Source: Carnegiea gigantea (lineage: Eukaryota > Streptophyta > Magnoliopsida > Caryophyllales > Cactaceae). Taken from it: a DNA stretch of 64,000 bases. Under the pieces are notes generated by a model. It had not been told where the DNA came from, did no database searches, and saw only the letters and a program-made list of their open reading frames with translations. Position 1 is the stretch's first letter, and each line of letters begins with the position of its first letter. A program made the translations under genes and the position numbers. The DNA lies in NCBI GenBank assembly GCA_029747015.1, contig JAKOGI010000183.1:777001-841000 (forward strand). Direction: 5' to 3'. Shown in pieces: positions 1 through 9,529 of the stretch.

Positions 1-625
1 CGCTTGCATGGACTGACATGTTTCTCCCCTAGAGTGTATGTAAAACGGCTGGTATGGCACTTTGTGAACATCATTCTCTTTGTTAGTAAAGCACAATTAC
101 ATTCATGCAATAATAAAACCCAACCCATGAATAAATATATCGATCTTCATAGCCTGTTCTGTAACTATTTAAAAGCACAATTGTTAGACGATCGGTAGTT
201 GCAATTAATCAGAAAACATATTTTTTGGTTCAGGGTAATACAAAACTCCCACTGAACTCTCACTGACGAACGAGACTTCCAAACAAAGATCAAGAGTTGA
301 AAGTAGTGAGAATAGCTCTTCAATTGCCTACCAGATTTTCCAATGACAAGTTCAGGAGGTATGAGAGTTAGACAAGAAGTTCGATTTAGCTGTTATTTGT
401 TACAAGTAACGAAAAATAATAGGTAACTAAAAGAACTACAGGAAGCTTGTCTAAGCAAGTAAGAAGGCGATAGCGTTAAAGGTTTGTTTGTCTAAGCAAG
501 TAAGCAGGCAGCTTAGAAGGATATCAGCATCCATGGGTCAAAATATAGTACATTTATTTGTTGGTTGGGGTTGTTCTTTCTTCAACTTTCTCATTAGCTT
601 CATCTAAGTGGTCTTTTTGTCAAGT
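1..625. other. Gene-free left edge
   Basis: I see no supportable gene here. The only open frame (64 codons from position 4, plus) has no recognisable domain, and the sequence is AT-rich. It ends at the target site of the copia element. It could be intron or flank of the exon-like piece found right of the element (5646-5800), but nothing proves that. Confidence 0.5.
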
Positions 626-630
626 GGCAT

Positions 631-811
631 TGTTATAGGATAAACTTTGAGAAAAAGGAGAAGAGATAACCCAAAGAAAGGAAAGCATAGAGAGAGAATC
701 TGTTGCATTGAGTTATGAGAATCAGTTGGTTAGTTACATAATGACATCCTTTTATACACAAGCTATGTATTCAGCTGTACCAGATGTCGAGGTGGGATAT
801 ATGGCTTAACA
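631..811 (-). repeat. Copia 3' LTR (left on plus strand)
   Basis: 181 bp, starting TGTTATAGG and ending GGCTTAACA on the plus strand. It differs from the other LTR at three positions, all transitions. Because the element is on the minus strand, this is its 3' LTR. Confidence 0.97.
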
Positions 812-820
812 CCCCCCCGC
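812..820 (-). other. Copia polypurine tract
   Basis: Seven C plus GC on the plus strand reads as GCGGGGGGG on the element strand, directly upstream of the 3' LTR. This is the normal place for the plus-strand DNA primer. Confidence 0.8.
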
Positions 821-834
821 AAGCTGGAATGGGG

Positions 835-2265
835 CTAAGTAAGCACCATGCCAAGCTTGGCTGATAGGTGTTTGTGCTGTGAAGAGGGAAGTATCTTGGT
901 TAGAATATCAGCTAACTGATCAGTAGTGGGCAAGTAACTGAGCTGCAGTAGGCCTTCAAGAACCTTGTCTCGGGTAAAATGACAGTCAATCTCAATGTGC
1001 TTTGTTCTTTCGTGAAAGACGGGGTTCCTTCCAATGTGAATGGCTGATTGATTGTCACAGTGCAGGGTAACTGGCTTAAGGGAGTGAACCCCTAGCTCTT
1101 CAAGTAGTCTAACTAGCCATGTGACTTCTGATGCTGCTTGGGACATAGCTCTATACTCAGCTTCGCTTGAAGGCTTTGACACTGTACTCTGCTTCTTACT
1201 TTTCCAAATGATGAGAGATGATCCTAACATGATTGCATAGCCAGTAACTGACCTTCTAGAGGATGGACAAGAGGCCCAGTCTGAGTCTGAAAAGGCAGTT
1301 AAGCTGAGTTGATCGGATGCTTTGAGGAGGAGACCTTGTCCTGCTGTGCCTTTGACATATCTCAATGTGTGGAGCAGAGCTTGCATATGAGTGGTTGTGG
1401 GGTTTTGCATAAACTGGCTTAGTGTTTGTACTGCAAAGCTGAGATCAGGCCTTGTATTGGAAAGAAAATTAAGTTTCCCCATCAGAATTCTGTAGAATGT
1501 AGGGTCTGCTATAGAGGCACCATCTTCTGCTGTGAGTTTGCAGTTAATTGGCAGGGGTGTTGCTACTGGTTTCATATGAGAGATGTCAATGGCCTGTAGC
1601 AATTCATGTGTGAACTTTTTCTGGCTAAGTACTATGCCTTCTGGGAGGTAGGTAACCTCTATTCCCAAAAAATAGTGTAAAGGACCCAGATCCTTGATTC
1701 CAAAACATTTGTCAAGATGGCTCTTAACATGATCTATTTCAAACTTGTTCGACCCTGTGATCAGAATGTCATCCACATATAATGCAACTATGGTGATATC
1801 AGTGTTGGATTTGTTTAAAAACAGAGAATAGTCATTTTTGGATTGTTGATAGCCTAAGCCAATGAGAGTGGTGCTGAGCTTATGAAACCATTGTCTGCTG
1901 GCTTGTTTAAGCCCATATAGGGATTTTCTTAGCCTGCACATTTTGTTGGTGGGATTAGGAATCCCTTTGGGAACTGCCATGTAGACTTCTTCATCTAATT
2001 CCCCATGCAAGAATGCATTATTCACATCTAGTTGATAAAGATCCCAGCCTCTAGCAGCATCAAGTGCAATGATACTTCTTATGGTGGCCATTTTAACAAC
2101 AGGGGAGAAGACTTCTTGATAATCCACCCTATATTGTTGAGTAAAACCTCTTATGACCAATCTGGCTTTGAGTCTTTCCAGGGTGCCATCAGCGCGTAAC
2201 TTTACCTTATATACCATTTGCTGCTGATTGCCTTTTTTCCATGAGGTAGGTCCACAAAGTCCCAT
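835..2265 (-). pseudogene. Copia reverse transcriptase and RNase H (pol, C-terminal part)
   Basis: An open frame of 476 codons covers the copia RT and RNase H. Visible motifs are the SLYGLKQA block, the catalytic YVDD at the RT active site, and the RNase H block with DSDWA, SSEAEYRA and the C-terminal LADILTK. It is shifted relative to the upstream integrase frame: the reading changes frame near 2200-2215, where the two frames overlap. On its own this segment looks intact, but it lacks a start and would need the upstream frame to be expressed. The stop at 835 lies 23 bp from the 3' LTR, as is usual for short copia elements. Confidence 0.95.
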
Positions 2266-3869
2266 GTGTTGTTTGAGATGAGTGCTTGTATTTCCTTATT
2301 CATGGCTTCAACCCAGCCTGGGTGTTTTGAAACTTCCTCATATGAAGTTGGTTCTGTATATTGAGAAATTATGGAAACCATGGCATGATGAGTTGGAGGT
2401 AGGCATGTTGAAGGTATGATGACATTACAATGATAATCTTGTAAATACGAGGGGGTTTTATGGGGTCTAGTGGATCTTCTGGTAGTACGAATAGGTGAGG
2501 TGTTGCTACAGGGAGAAGAATCAGAGGTGTTAGGTGGAGAAGGGAGGGTGTGGTTGGAAGTTTCAGTAACTGAATCAGTAGACAAAAGGTAGCTGGCATC
2601 AGTAATGTCTGAATCTGAGTTGTAGGATAAAGGTGGATAATCTGTAGGAATGGGATCTGGAAAGACCATGGGAAGTGGTATGTCTGATTTATGGAAAGTA
2701 GCATGGAGAGGGAAAATTGTTTCATGAAATATGACGTCTCTGGAGGTGAAAATCTTCTTGCTGTCTAGGTCAAGTAATTTATAAGCTTTCTGACCATAGG
2801 GGTAACCAATAAAGACACATGGTGTAGTCCTAGGTTGCATTTTGTCTCGATTTCTCTTGAGAGTAGAGGCATAAGAAAGACATCCAAAGGCCTTAAGGTG
2901 TTGATATTGAGGTGGTGAACCATGGAGCAGCTCAAAAGGAGTTTTGTGCTGGATTGAAGAGTTAGGAATCCTGTTGATCAAGTAAGTAGCAGTGAGCAAG
3001 GCTTTACCCCAGTATTTTTGAGACAAATTAGATTGATACATTAGGGCCCTAGTGACTTGAAGCAAGTGTTGATGTTTTCTCTCAACAACCCCATTTTGCT
3101 GGGGTGTATCAACACAAATGGCCTGAATGTCAATGCCTTTTTCCCTGTAGAACTGCTGTATAGACCCATTGTGAAATTCCAAACCATTGTCACTCCTTAC
3201 AATCTTGACCTTAGCATCATACTGTTTTTCTACAAAGATGATAAAGGCTTGCAGCAGAGCAGAGGCATTACTTTTGTGTAAAAGTAAATGAACCCATGTA
3301 GCCCTTGAAAAATCATCAACTATAGTGAGAAAGTATTTACAGCCATTGTAAGTGCAAAAGGGATGAGGACCCCAGATGTCTACATGAAGTAGCTCAAACA
3401 ACTTGGAAGCCCTTGTATGACTGAGGGGAAAGGGTAATCTATGCATTTTGGCTTTAGGACAAATTGAACAAATGGAAGCCTTGTGTACTTTATTACAATC
3501 TGATAGATCCAAGTGCTGGAGAAGCCCAAAGGATGGGTGACCTAAACGAAAATGCCAAAGTTCTGTGGAAGAAAAACAATCAATCATTGTGTTTTTGCTG
3601 TCCTTCAGACTGCTGTTTGTTTTTGCTGCCTCTGTCTTTGAAGAAAGTTGCTGGAACCTGGATCTTTTGTCTTGTGTAGGTTTGTCTTCTAGACTTACAT
3701 CAAAACAATATAGACCCTTTGCTTCTTTACCAAGGACCACTACCTTCTGCAATGTGTGGTCCTGAAGAAAACAGTACTCATGTGAGAAAAGGACTTGAGA
3801 ACCAATTTGCTTTGTCAACTTGCTGATGGATAATATATTTGATTTGGAAATCAGGTACATGCAACACAT
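2202..3869 (-). pseudogene. Copia integrase and start of RT
   Basis: An open frame of 555 codons holds the gag-preintegrase zinc-binding region (H..H..C..C, the block with LWHFRLGHPS and ICSICPKAK) followed by the integrase core with its D, D and E residues (HVDIWGP, RSDNGLEF, QQNGVVERK). Its end runs into the first part of the RT-linker region before the frame breaks near 2210. Its start overlaps the protease frame, with a second frameshift near 3840-3855. It is part of one disrupted polyprotein, not a separate gene. Confidence 0.95.
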
Positions 3870-5301
3870 CCTTTAACCATAAATTTGGATCAATCTGAAC
3901 AGTCCCTATATGCTTTACCTGAGCAGGCAATCCATTTGGCATTGTGATATGACATTGCTGGAGTACAGGTCTCACATTAGAGAACAAAGATAAATCTGGA
4001 CTAATGTGATCACTAGCTCCACTATCTATGATCCAGGAATTTTTCCCAAATGAGGAGAATAAGCAGATTCTATTACCTGCCATAAAACCATCATGTGAAG
4101 CTTCCAGGCTTTCACTTGAGTTTTTCTGCAAAAGATCCATCAGTTGTGTGTATTGTTCTGCAGTCAATCCTACCACAGGAGCATTGGAAGGAGCTGTAAG
4201 AGCTGATTGATTAAATGGTGTATGAGAAGACTCTATATGGCTGCTAGTATGATCAGCCTGGACTGCTGCTACCACTCTCTTGTTCTTGTTGTACAACTTA
4301 TGCCCTGGAGGGTATCCATGTACCTTGAAACACCTTTGAATAGAGTGTCCAGGGACTTTGCAGTGATCACAGTAATAATATGGCCTTTTGTCAAGCCTAG
4401 GTACTGTCGAAGACATATTTTGATCATTCTTGGATTTGTAGGCATAGCTGTAAGTGCTTCTCTATTGTCCTGCTAGTGCAGTGTGTTCATTTTCCATAGC
4501 ATTTTCAGGTCTTGGTCCAGACTGTATCTGAGCTTGAAACGCTGCTGACTGGCTTACAATGTGAGAAGCAGCACTAAAGCCTCTCTGTTTTTCTTCTTGC
4601 AAGATTACATTATAAGCTTGACTAAGGGATGGTAAAGGCTTCATCATAAGCAAATTTCCTCGAACAGTTTTGTACACATCATTTAGGCCAACAAGAAACT
4701 GCATCAGCTGTTGATTGTCAATCATTTTGTGAATCGTCTTCAAACTATCACATTCTAAGCCGCAAGAGCAGTGAGGAATTGTTGTAATTGCATTATACTC
4801 ATCCCAAAGCTTCTTTATCTCAGTATAATAGTCAGCAACAAAAAGATTATTTTGAGCAATAGAACACAATTCTCGCTATACCTCAAAGATTCTAGTTCCA
4901 TCAGCCTGACCATACCTCTGTTCGAGTTCTTGCCAAGCTTCATGTGAAGTGTTTGAGAACATGATGCTATCAGAAATGTTTTTGATCGTAGCGTACATAA
5001 TCCAGGCCAACACCATATTGTCGCATCTGTCCCATTGAGCTTGCAAATCAGGTGTGGAGGAATCAGGTCTGGAATAAGTAACTTGAACAAACTTGATCTT
5101 GTTCTTGCCGATCAATGCTACTTCCATGGCTCGCTTCCAGTGGCCATAATTTCGACCGTCAAGAGGATTGCTGACTAGAACATTGTTAGGATTTTCTGAT
5201 GGATGAAGGAACAAGACGTGAGAAGGATTTGTCAAGTAATCTTGTGCCATTGAAGCTTTCTGGAAACCGATACCAGAAGCTTGAACGAAATTTTTGTTCA
5301 A
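3778..5301 (-). pseudogene. Copia gag and protease with two in-frame amber stops
   Basis: Three segments in one frame: 5301-4876 (gag N-terminus), 4869-4462 (gag), and 4416-3778 (nucleocapsid plus protease). They are separated only by TAG codons at 4876-4878 and 4462-4464. A CCHC zinc knuckle (C-x2-C-x4-H-x4-C) is visible in the third segment, followed by the aspartic protease motif DSGASDH. Because the flanking sequence stays in frame and matches copia gag on both sides, the two TAGs look like point mutations. A frameshift near 3840-3855 then separates protease from integrase. Confidence 0.93.
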
Positions 5302-5421
5302 GAAGAAACGTTGAAAGAAAAGTAAAGGAAAATCAGAATGGACTGAAACAAACGAGCAATCGAATCAACCAAGCAATTGATTGTTGTGTAAAGGCCGGAT
5401 GAAAATTGATCTCATTTCATA

Positions 5422-5433
5422 GCTCTGATACCA
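5422..5433 (-). other. Copia primer binding site (initiator tRNA-Met)
   Basis: The minus strand reads TGGTATCAGAGC with no spacer after the 5' LTR. This is the classical plant copia primer site, complementary to the 3' end of initiator tRNA-Met. Confidence 0.95.
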
Positions 5434-5614
5434 TGTTATAGGATAAACTTTGAGAAAAAGGAGAAGAGATAATCCAAAGAAAGGAAAGCATAGAGAGAGA
5501 ATCTGTTGCATTGAGTTGTGAGAATCAGTTGGTTAGTTACATAATGACATCCTTTTATACACAAGCTATGTATTCAGCTGTACCAGATGCCGAGGTGGGA
5601 TATATGGCTTAACA
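5434..5614 (-). repeat. Copia 5' LTR (right on plus strand)
   Basis: 181 bp, the same length as the left LTR. It is followed by the ggcat target duplication at 5615-5619. Confidence 0.97.
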
Positions 5615-5645
5615 GGCATTGAGGTGGCCTTTCAAGTTTTAGGTC

Positions 5646-5800
5646 ATGGGATTAAATTCTATGACTTACAATTCTCTTGATGTGGAGATGCAGAAAGCTA
5701 CTAATAAAGCTTGTACTTTTGGGTATTGTGAATTAGATCCATTGTTCTCCCCTGCCTATACAAGACTCATTGGGTTGCTCCGAGATAGAGACTCAGTAGG
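5646..5800 (+). other. Exon-like open segment next to the copia insertion
   Basis: An open plus-strand frame from the ATG at 5646 encodes a peptide that looks protein-like in composition (for example TFGYCELDPLFSP and YTRLIGLLRDRDSVG). It runs into a good splice-donor context (TAG then GTAAGC near 5801) and the frame ends soon after in AT-rich sequence. I do not recognise the family. It may be an exon of a gene interrupted by the copia element, or a relic. No partner exon is visible in the window. Confidence 0.3.
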
Positions 5801-5894
5801 TAAGCATGTTTACCTTTCATTTAAAAAAAATCTAAGTGATCTTTCTGTATTTAGATTTTTGGTGCAAAAACACAATAATTTAACAAAAAATTAA

Positions 5895-6395
5895 AAAAAA
5901 GAAAACTCTCACAAATAGAGAATTAACTAAACTAAAAGAAATTGATTACATAGGATAAACCATGTGAACCTATTTATAAAGGAATATCATCAGATTTATA
6001 TTGCCATCTATGAATCCAAAAAGTCACTAAAAGCTCTCAAAATTTTTACGAGGAAGTCTCCGATTAGTTTCACAAGACTTCATGCTAAAAAGTAATAAAT
6101 GTTGTGTCTCCTGATAAATATTAATTATTTTTCGTTCATAAATTTTAAATATCATATTATGTGCATTAGATAATGTATAAATAGAATGTAGCTAGTACAT
6201 GCCTTCGTATATAAAAAAGTAATAATAGGCACTATATATGAACGTTATTAAAAAAAAAAATGTATATTTGGATTCAAAAACACTAGAAGCAATGATCAAA
6301 TCTTCTTTTTTTTTGTTTTGGGGGGGGGGGGGGGCGTAAATGATTAAATCTTTTTTTGGGGTGTAAAATGAATAAATCTTTATTGGTCTTTAAAA
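5895..6395. other. AT-rich spacer with T/G homopolymer tract
   Basis: AT-rich and non-coding. It contains a T-rich run followed by fifteen G at 6306-6334. It is the upstream flank of the AIPP1-like gene. Confidence 0.6.
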
Positions 6396-6444
6396 ATGAC
6401 GGGTTGCCCGTTAACAGTGTGGACTCTTTCTAATCCGACCACCG

Positions 6445-7389
6445 TCTCTCTCTCTCTCTCTCTCTCTGTTCTTCCAGTTCGCAGCGTCCTGGTATTGCTC
6501 TTCTCAGGTAAACTCGAAATTCTTCAAATGTTTGTTTCATCTTTCCTCTTCGATTTCTGTTGTTCCGAATATGGTTGTCATTGCGAATTCTCATTGCCGC
6601 TTTTGTCAGTTTCTACTTCTCTTTTCTGAATCGCCGTTTTTAGATTCCATGGCTTTGACTGTGTTTTACAATTAGGGTTTGCTTCACTCTTATCTTGTCC
6701 GATTTGTTTACTTATTTAATCCTCCTTCATGCAAACAATCTTGGATAATCAGCAGTATTTGGAATGGTGATTTGGGTTAACTTTAGACAATTCGTGTAGG
6801 GTTTGATGTATCTGTGTCTGTGAGTGTAAAGCTTTTTATTTAAAGAACATTGAGCAGGTTTCTAATGAAAAATTGGCATGTTTTTTAAGTTGAATTGGCA
6901 AAATGAAATTGCTTTAACGCTTTCTTTTAGCTGTGTTGCTGTTTTCGTATTTCTGCATTACATTTGATGCGACCCTTCAGAATTCAGTGCTAATATTGCA
7001 GTATGAATATAACATAGTGGCCGAAGAGGCATATTACAGTTGGTTGATGATAACGCTTTATGGGTACATGTCGGGTGTGCTAACTAATAGAAAGATAGTA
7101 CCTGATTCATGCTAATCAAGCCGTATCTCTTTTTTGTTTAAAGTCTCACCTTAGATGCGGTAAACATTTGTTGTTGTTAACAATCCTCGGAACAGTTATA
7201 ATATACTGCCAATTCTTGGTTTAGTTTTAGCTTAGAAAGTCATTTTGTGCTTGGGTAATATATATATATTTAACTTTGTAAGTTTCTTGTTGTCATTAGT
7301 TGATCATGTGTGACAATTGTTTTCAATTTTTTGCTGATATAATTTGCTTACATTTGATGTAATCTATGGTTAGAGCTGTATTTTCGAGT
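6445..7389 (+). other. Leader exon and 5'UTR intron of the AIPP1-like gene
   Basis: A (CT)n tract at 6445-6467 precedes a likely untranslated exon that ends CAG at 6507 before GTAAAC. The 5'UTR intron would run from 6508 to an acceptor shortly before the ATG at 7390, most simply the TTAG ending at 7373. The transcription start cannot be fixed from sequence. CT-rich leaders with a first intron are common in plant housekeeping genes. Confidence 0.5.
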
Positions 7390-8100
7390 ATGGCTTCTGC
7401 CATGGAAACTGATGCCAAGAATGATTATGATGCCTTCATGGAGAAGGTCAAGAGGACTGTCTATCTTGACAACCTTTCGCCACAGGTCACTGAACCAGTT
7501 ATCAAGACGGCGTTCGAACAGTATGGGAATGTTACAAACATTCACTTCATCCCAAACTACATGGACTCCTATTATAACAGTAGGTGTGCACTTGTGGAGC
7601 TGGAGACTGCTAAGCAGGCTGCGAACATCATTGACATGGTCTCTACATATCCATTCATGATGGCAGCAATGCCAAGGCCGGTGAGGGCCCGACCTGCAGA
7701 GCCAGAGATGTTTGATGAGCGACCTATCAAGCCAGGGAGGAAAATACAGTTCTATTGGTTGAAGCCCTCAGATCCTGATTTTGAGGTGGCCAAGAGAATA
7801 AAGTACCTGGTAAAGAAACATTCTCAGGAAAGGTCATTCTTGCTTAAGGTATTTTAAGATCCTCTAATCTGTTGTTTATTTGCCATGTATACATCATCAG
7901 GTTGTCATTATGTTTGTTAAGATGTGTTGTCTTTGGTGTGGCAGAAGCAGCAAGAGGAGGAGGAGAAACTCTCTAGGCAGCAATATGAGACCTTGAAAGG
8001 CCACTATCATAAGTTTGAATCTCTGGAATCCGTTCAACTTGATTCGAAGCATCTCGCAAAGTGCTACAATATGAATCTGGCAGACGAGAATGGATATTAA
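7390..8100 (+). CDS. AIPP1: RRM protein resembling ASI1-immunoprecipitated protein 1 (AIPP1/EDM3)
   Basis: Two coding exons, 7390-7848 and 7945-8100, give 204 residues with phase 0 at the junction (AAG before GTATTT; GCAG acceptor). Residues about 22-100 form a small RRM-like fold: VYLDNL at 24-29 is the RNP2-type strand, while the RNP1 position is degenerate. The conserved block with RPVRARPAE and a charged, helical C-terminal tail (EEEEKLS) follow. The ATG at 7390 was chosen over one at 7366 because the latter lies in the probable intron/acceptor region. In Arabidopsis, AIPP1/EDM3 bridges ASI1 and EDM2 in a nuclear complex that controls transcript processing at genes with heterochromatic, transposon-containing introns. 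I recognise the family from overall sequence. Orthology is likely but not tested. Confidence 0.8.
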
Positions 8101-9321
8101 GTCTTTCACTGAATTTTTAATGCTCCACGAGATCATGACTGAACTAGTAGCTGTTGTGCAACTATTAACGCTCATGTAAAGATGTAGTGTTAGTACATGA
8201 AACTTCATGGTTGGTGTGGTTTAGCTGATTGGAAATTGCCTGACCAAGATGTGCAGCAATTCCATTAATGCGTACTCTTGTGGGTCTGCACCATCTAACG
8301 TTTTGTAGATGTGATCATCCAATGTCTTAATGAAAAAGATGGTACATTGAACACACTGTTGGTGTGCGCCTTTCGATATCATTTCTTGGGGTTCCATATG
8401 ATCATCTTTCGAGTTGCTCAGTGAGGACAGGTAAATGGAGACAATGTTACATGAATCCTCTGATACTCGTTTAGGTGCTTGCCGAATATTTTATGTGACA
8501 GGAAACCTCATTCCAAAAGTTGTTGGATGTGGGTTGTGGCAACCATTTGGGCTTCATGAATAGGAGGAAAGCGTTGGCATTTGCAACATCTCCTCTTACT
8601 TTTGCGTAGCCTGTGGTGAAAAAACTACTGTCTTCCCTTAAGCGGGCAACACAATCTTACAGCATCATTATCGTGTAATCTCTTGGACCTATGAATAAAT
8701 GTTGGTTTTAGAAGAATCAATCTCTATGGGTTTTAGTGAATCCAGACATTAGACATACAAGAGCAAACATGGATGCAGTCAATTTGAGACAATCCGAAAA
8801 GAAAGGATGGCAGTCATTCTGGAACAAAGGCAGTATTATCTAAGAGATACCTTGGGATGGAGGTGTAACTTCGCTAACACAATTATCTAATAGATACCTT
8901 GGGATGGAGGTGTAACTTCGCTAACACAAAGCACTGTATTAACAAGGGGTTCCCAACTGCCCATCAATGAACCGTTAGAGGAAGGTCCTACCAATCCAAC
9001 TGGGAAAGCAATATGTCTAGAGCCAAGTCCAGTTGCTATAGTAAGGGGGAAAAAGTTTACCCTTGAAGATACAAAGAGAAAAATATAAGGAAATTTATCA
9101 CCAAGCCAGAAATTTCTTGAAGATAAAAATAGTTTGGATGTAGAATACATCACAAGTCACAAGGAATAAATTTCATCTACATCTGATACAGCAGCAGTTG
9201 CAAAGAAGAGTGAGCTCATGGCTTATCTCAGATTCACAAAAACCATCACACATGTTTTAGGTGTTCGGTGATACAAGCTGTCCTACACCACCTTCCAAAC
9301 TTAATCAGAAAAAGGCACAGT
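8101..9321. other. Convergent 3' region between AIPP1-like gene and COX5C
   Basis: This is the tail-to-tail interval holding both 3'UTRs. AATAAA-like signals occur on the plus strand (for example ATGAATAAATG near 8690). A 47-bp unit is duplicated in tandem (8835-8881 and 8882-8928) with about one mismatch. An open frame on the minus strand (9153-8887) has no recognisable domain and overlaps the duplication. I treat it as spurious. Confidence 0.55.
8835..8928. repeat. 47-bp tandem duplication
   Basis: Two adjacent copies of a 47-bp unit that includes gataccttgggatggaggtg. They differ at one base near the start (aagag versus aatag). It lies downstream of COX5C in non-coding DNA. Confidence 0.85.
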
Positions 9322-9513
9322 TTACTCCTCTACTACAACACTGATCTGCCCTTTCTCAAGCATGTCGTAAAAAGCCCTTACTTTTCTCTGCTCATTCCAG
9401 TGATGCATCTTCCAGAAGCCACCAGCAACGAGACCAAGTGCAAGGCCAATGCAGATTTCCTTTACCACACTGGGTCCTTTCAATGTGGCGTGAGCAACCT
9501 TACCAGCCGCCAT
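9322..9513 (-). CDS. COX5C: Cytochrome c oxidase subunit 5C
   Basis: A 63-residue protein with the full plant COX5C pattern: a short N-terminus (MAAGKVAHATLKGPSVVKEI), one membrane span at about residues 20-36 (GLALGLVAGG), the signature WKMHHWNEQRKVRAFYDML, and an acidic tail. It is a nuclear-encoded small subunit of mitochondrial complex IV, located in the inner membrane. The length matches the family, which is usually 62-64 residues, so it looks intact. The coding region lies in one exon. The minus-strand acceptor TTGCAG at 9532-9530, 16 bp upstream of the ATG, shows that the 5'UTR is spliced, as in other plant COX5C genes. The gene converges on the AIPP1-like gene. Confidence 0.97.
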   Translation of the reverse strand: MAAGKVAHATLKGPSVVKEICIGLALGLVAGGFWKMHHWNEQRKVRAFYDMLEKGQISVVVEE

Positions 9514-9529
9514 TTGAAGCTTCTCAGCA

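Larger units (their letters stand above)
631..5614 (-). mobile_element. Ty1/copia LTR retrotransposon, complete but coding-defective
   Basis: A 4,984-bp element read on the minus strand. It has two 181-bp LTRs with TG...CA ends, a 5-bp target duplication (ggcat at 626-630 and 5615-5619), an initiator tRNA-Met primer site touching the 5' LTR, and a purine tract touching the 3' LTR. The body encodes, in order, gag with a CCHC knuckle, aspartic protease, integrase, reverse transcriptase and RNase H. The integrase-before-RT order is diagnostic of Ty1/copia. The single long reading frame is broken by two in-frame TAG codons and two frameshifts, so this copy cannot make its own polyprotein. The LTRs differ at only three sites (670/5473, 715/5518, 787/5590, all transitions), which points to a fairly recent insertion. 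The short LTR resembles the Ale/Retrofit group, but that lineage call is inference. Confidence 0.97.

Noticed and set aside
8887..9153. 88-codon open frame on the minus strand downstream of COX5C
   Set aside because: No domain, spans a tandem-duplicated segment, and lies in the 3' region of COX5C.
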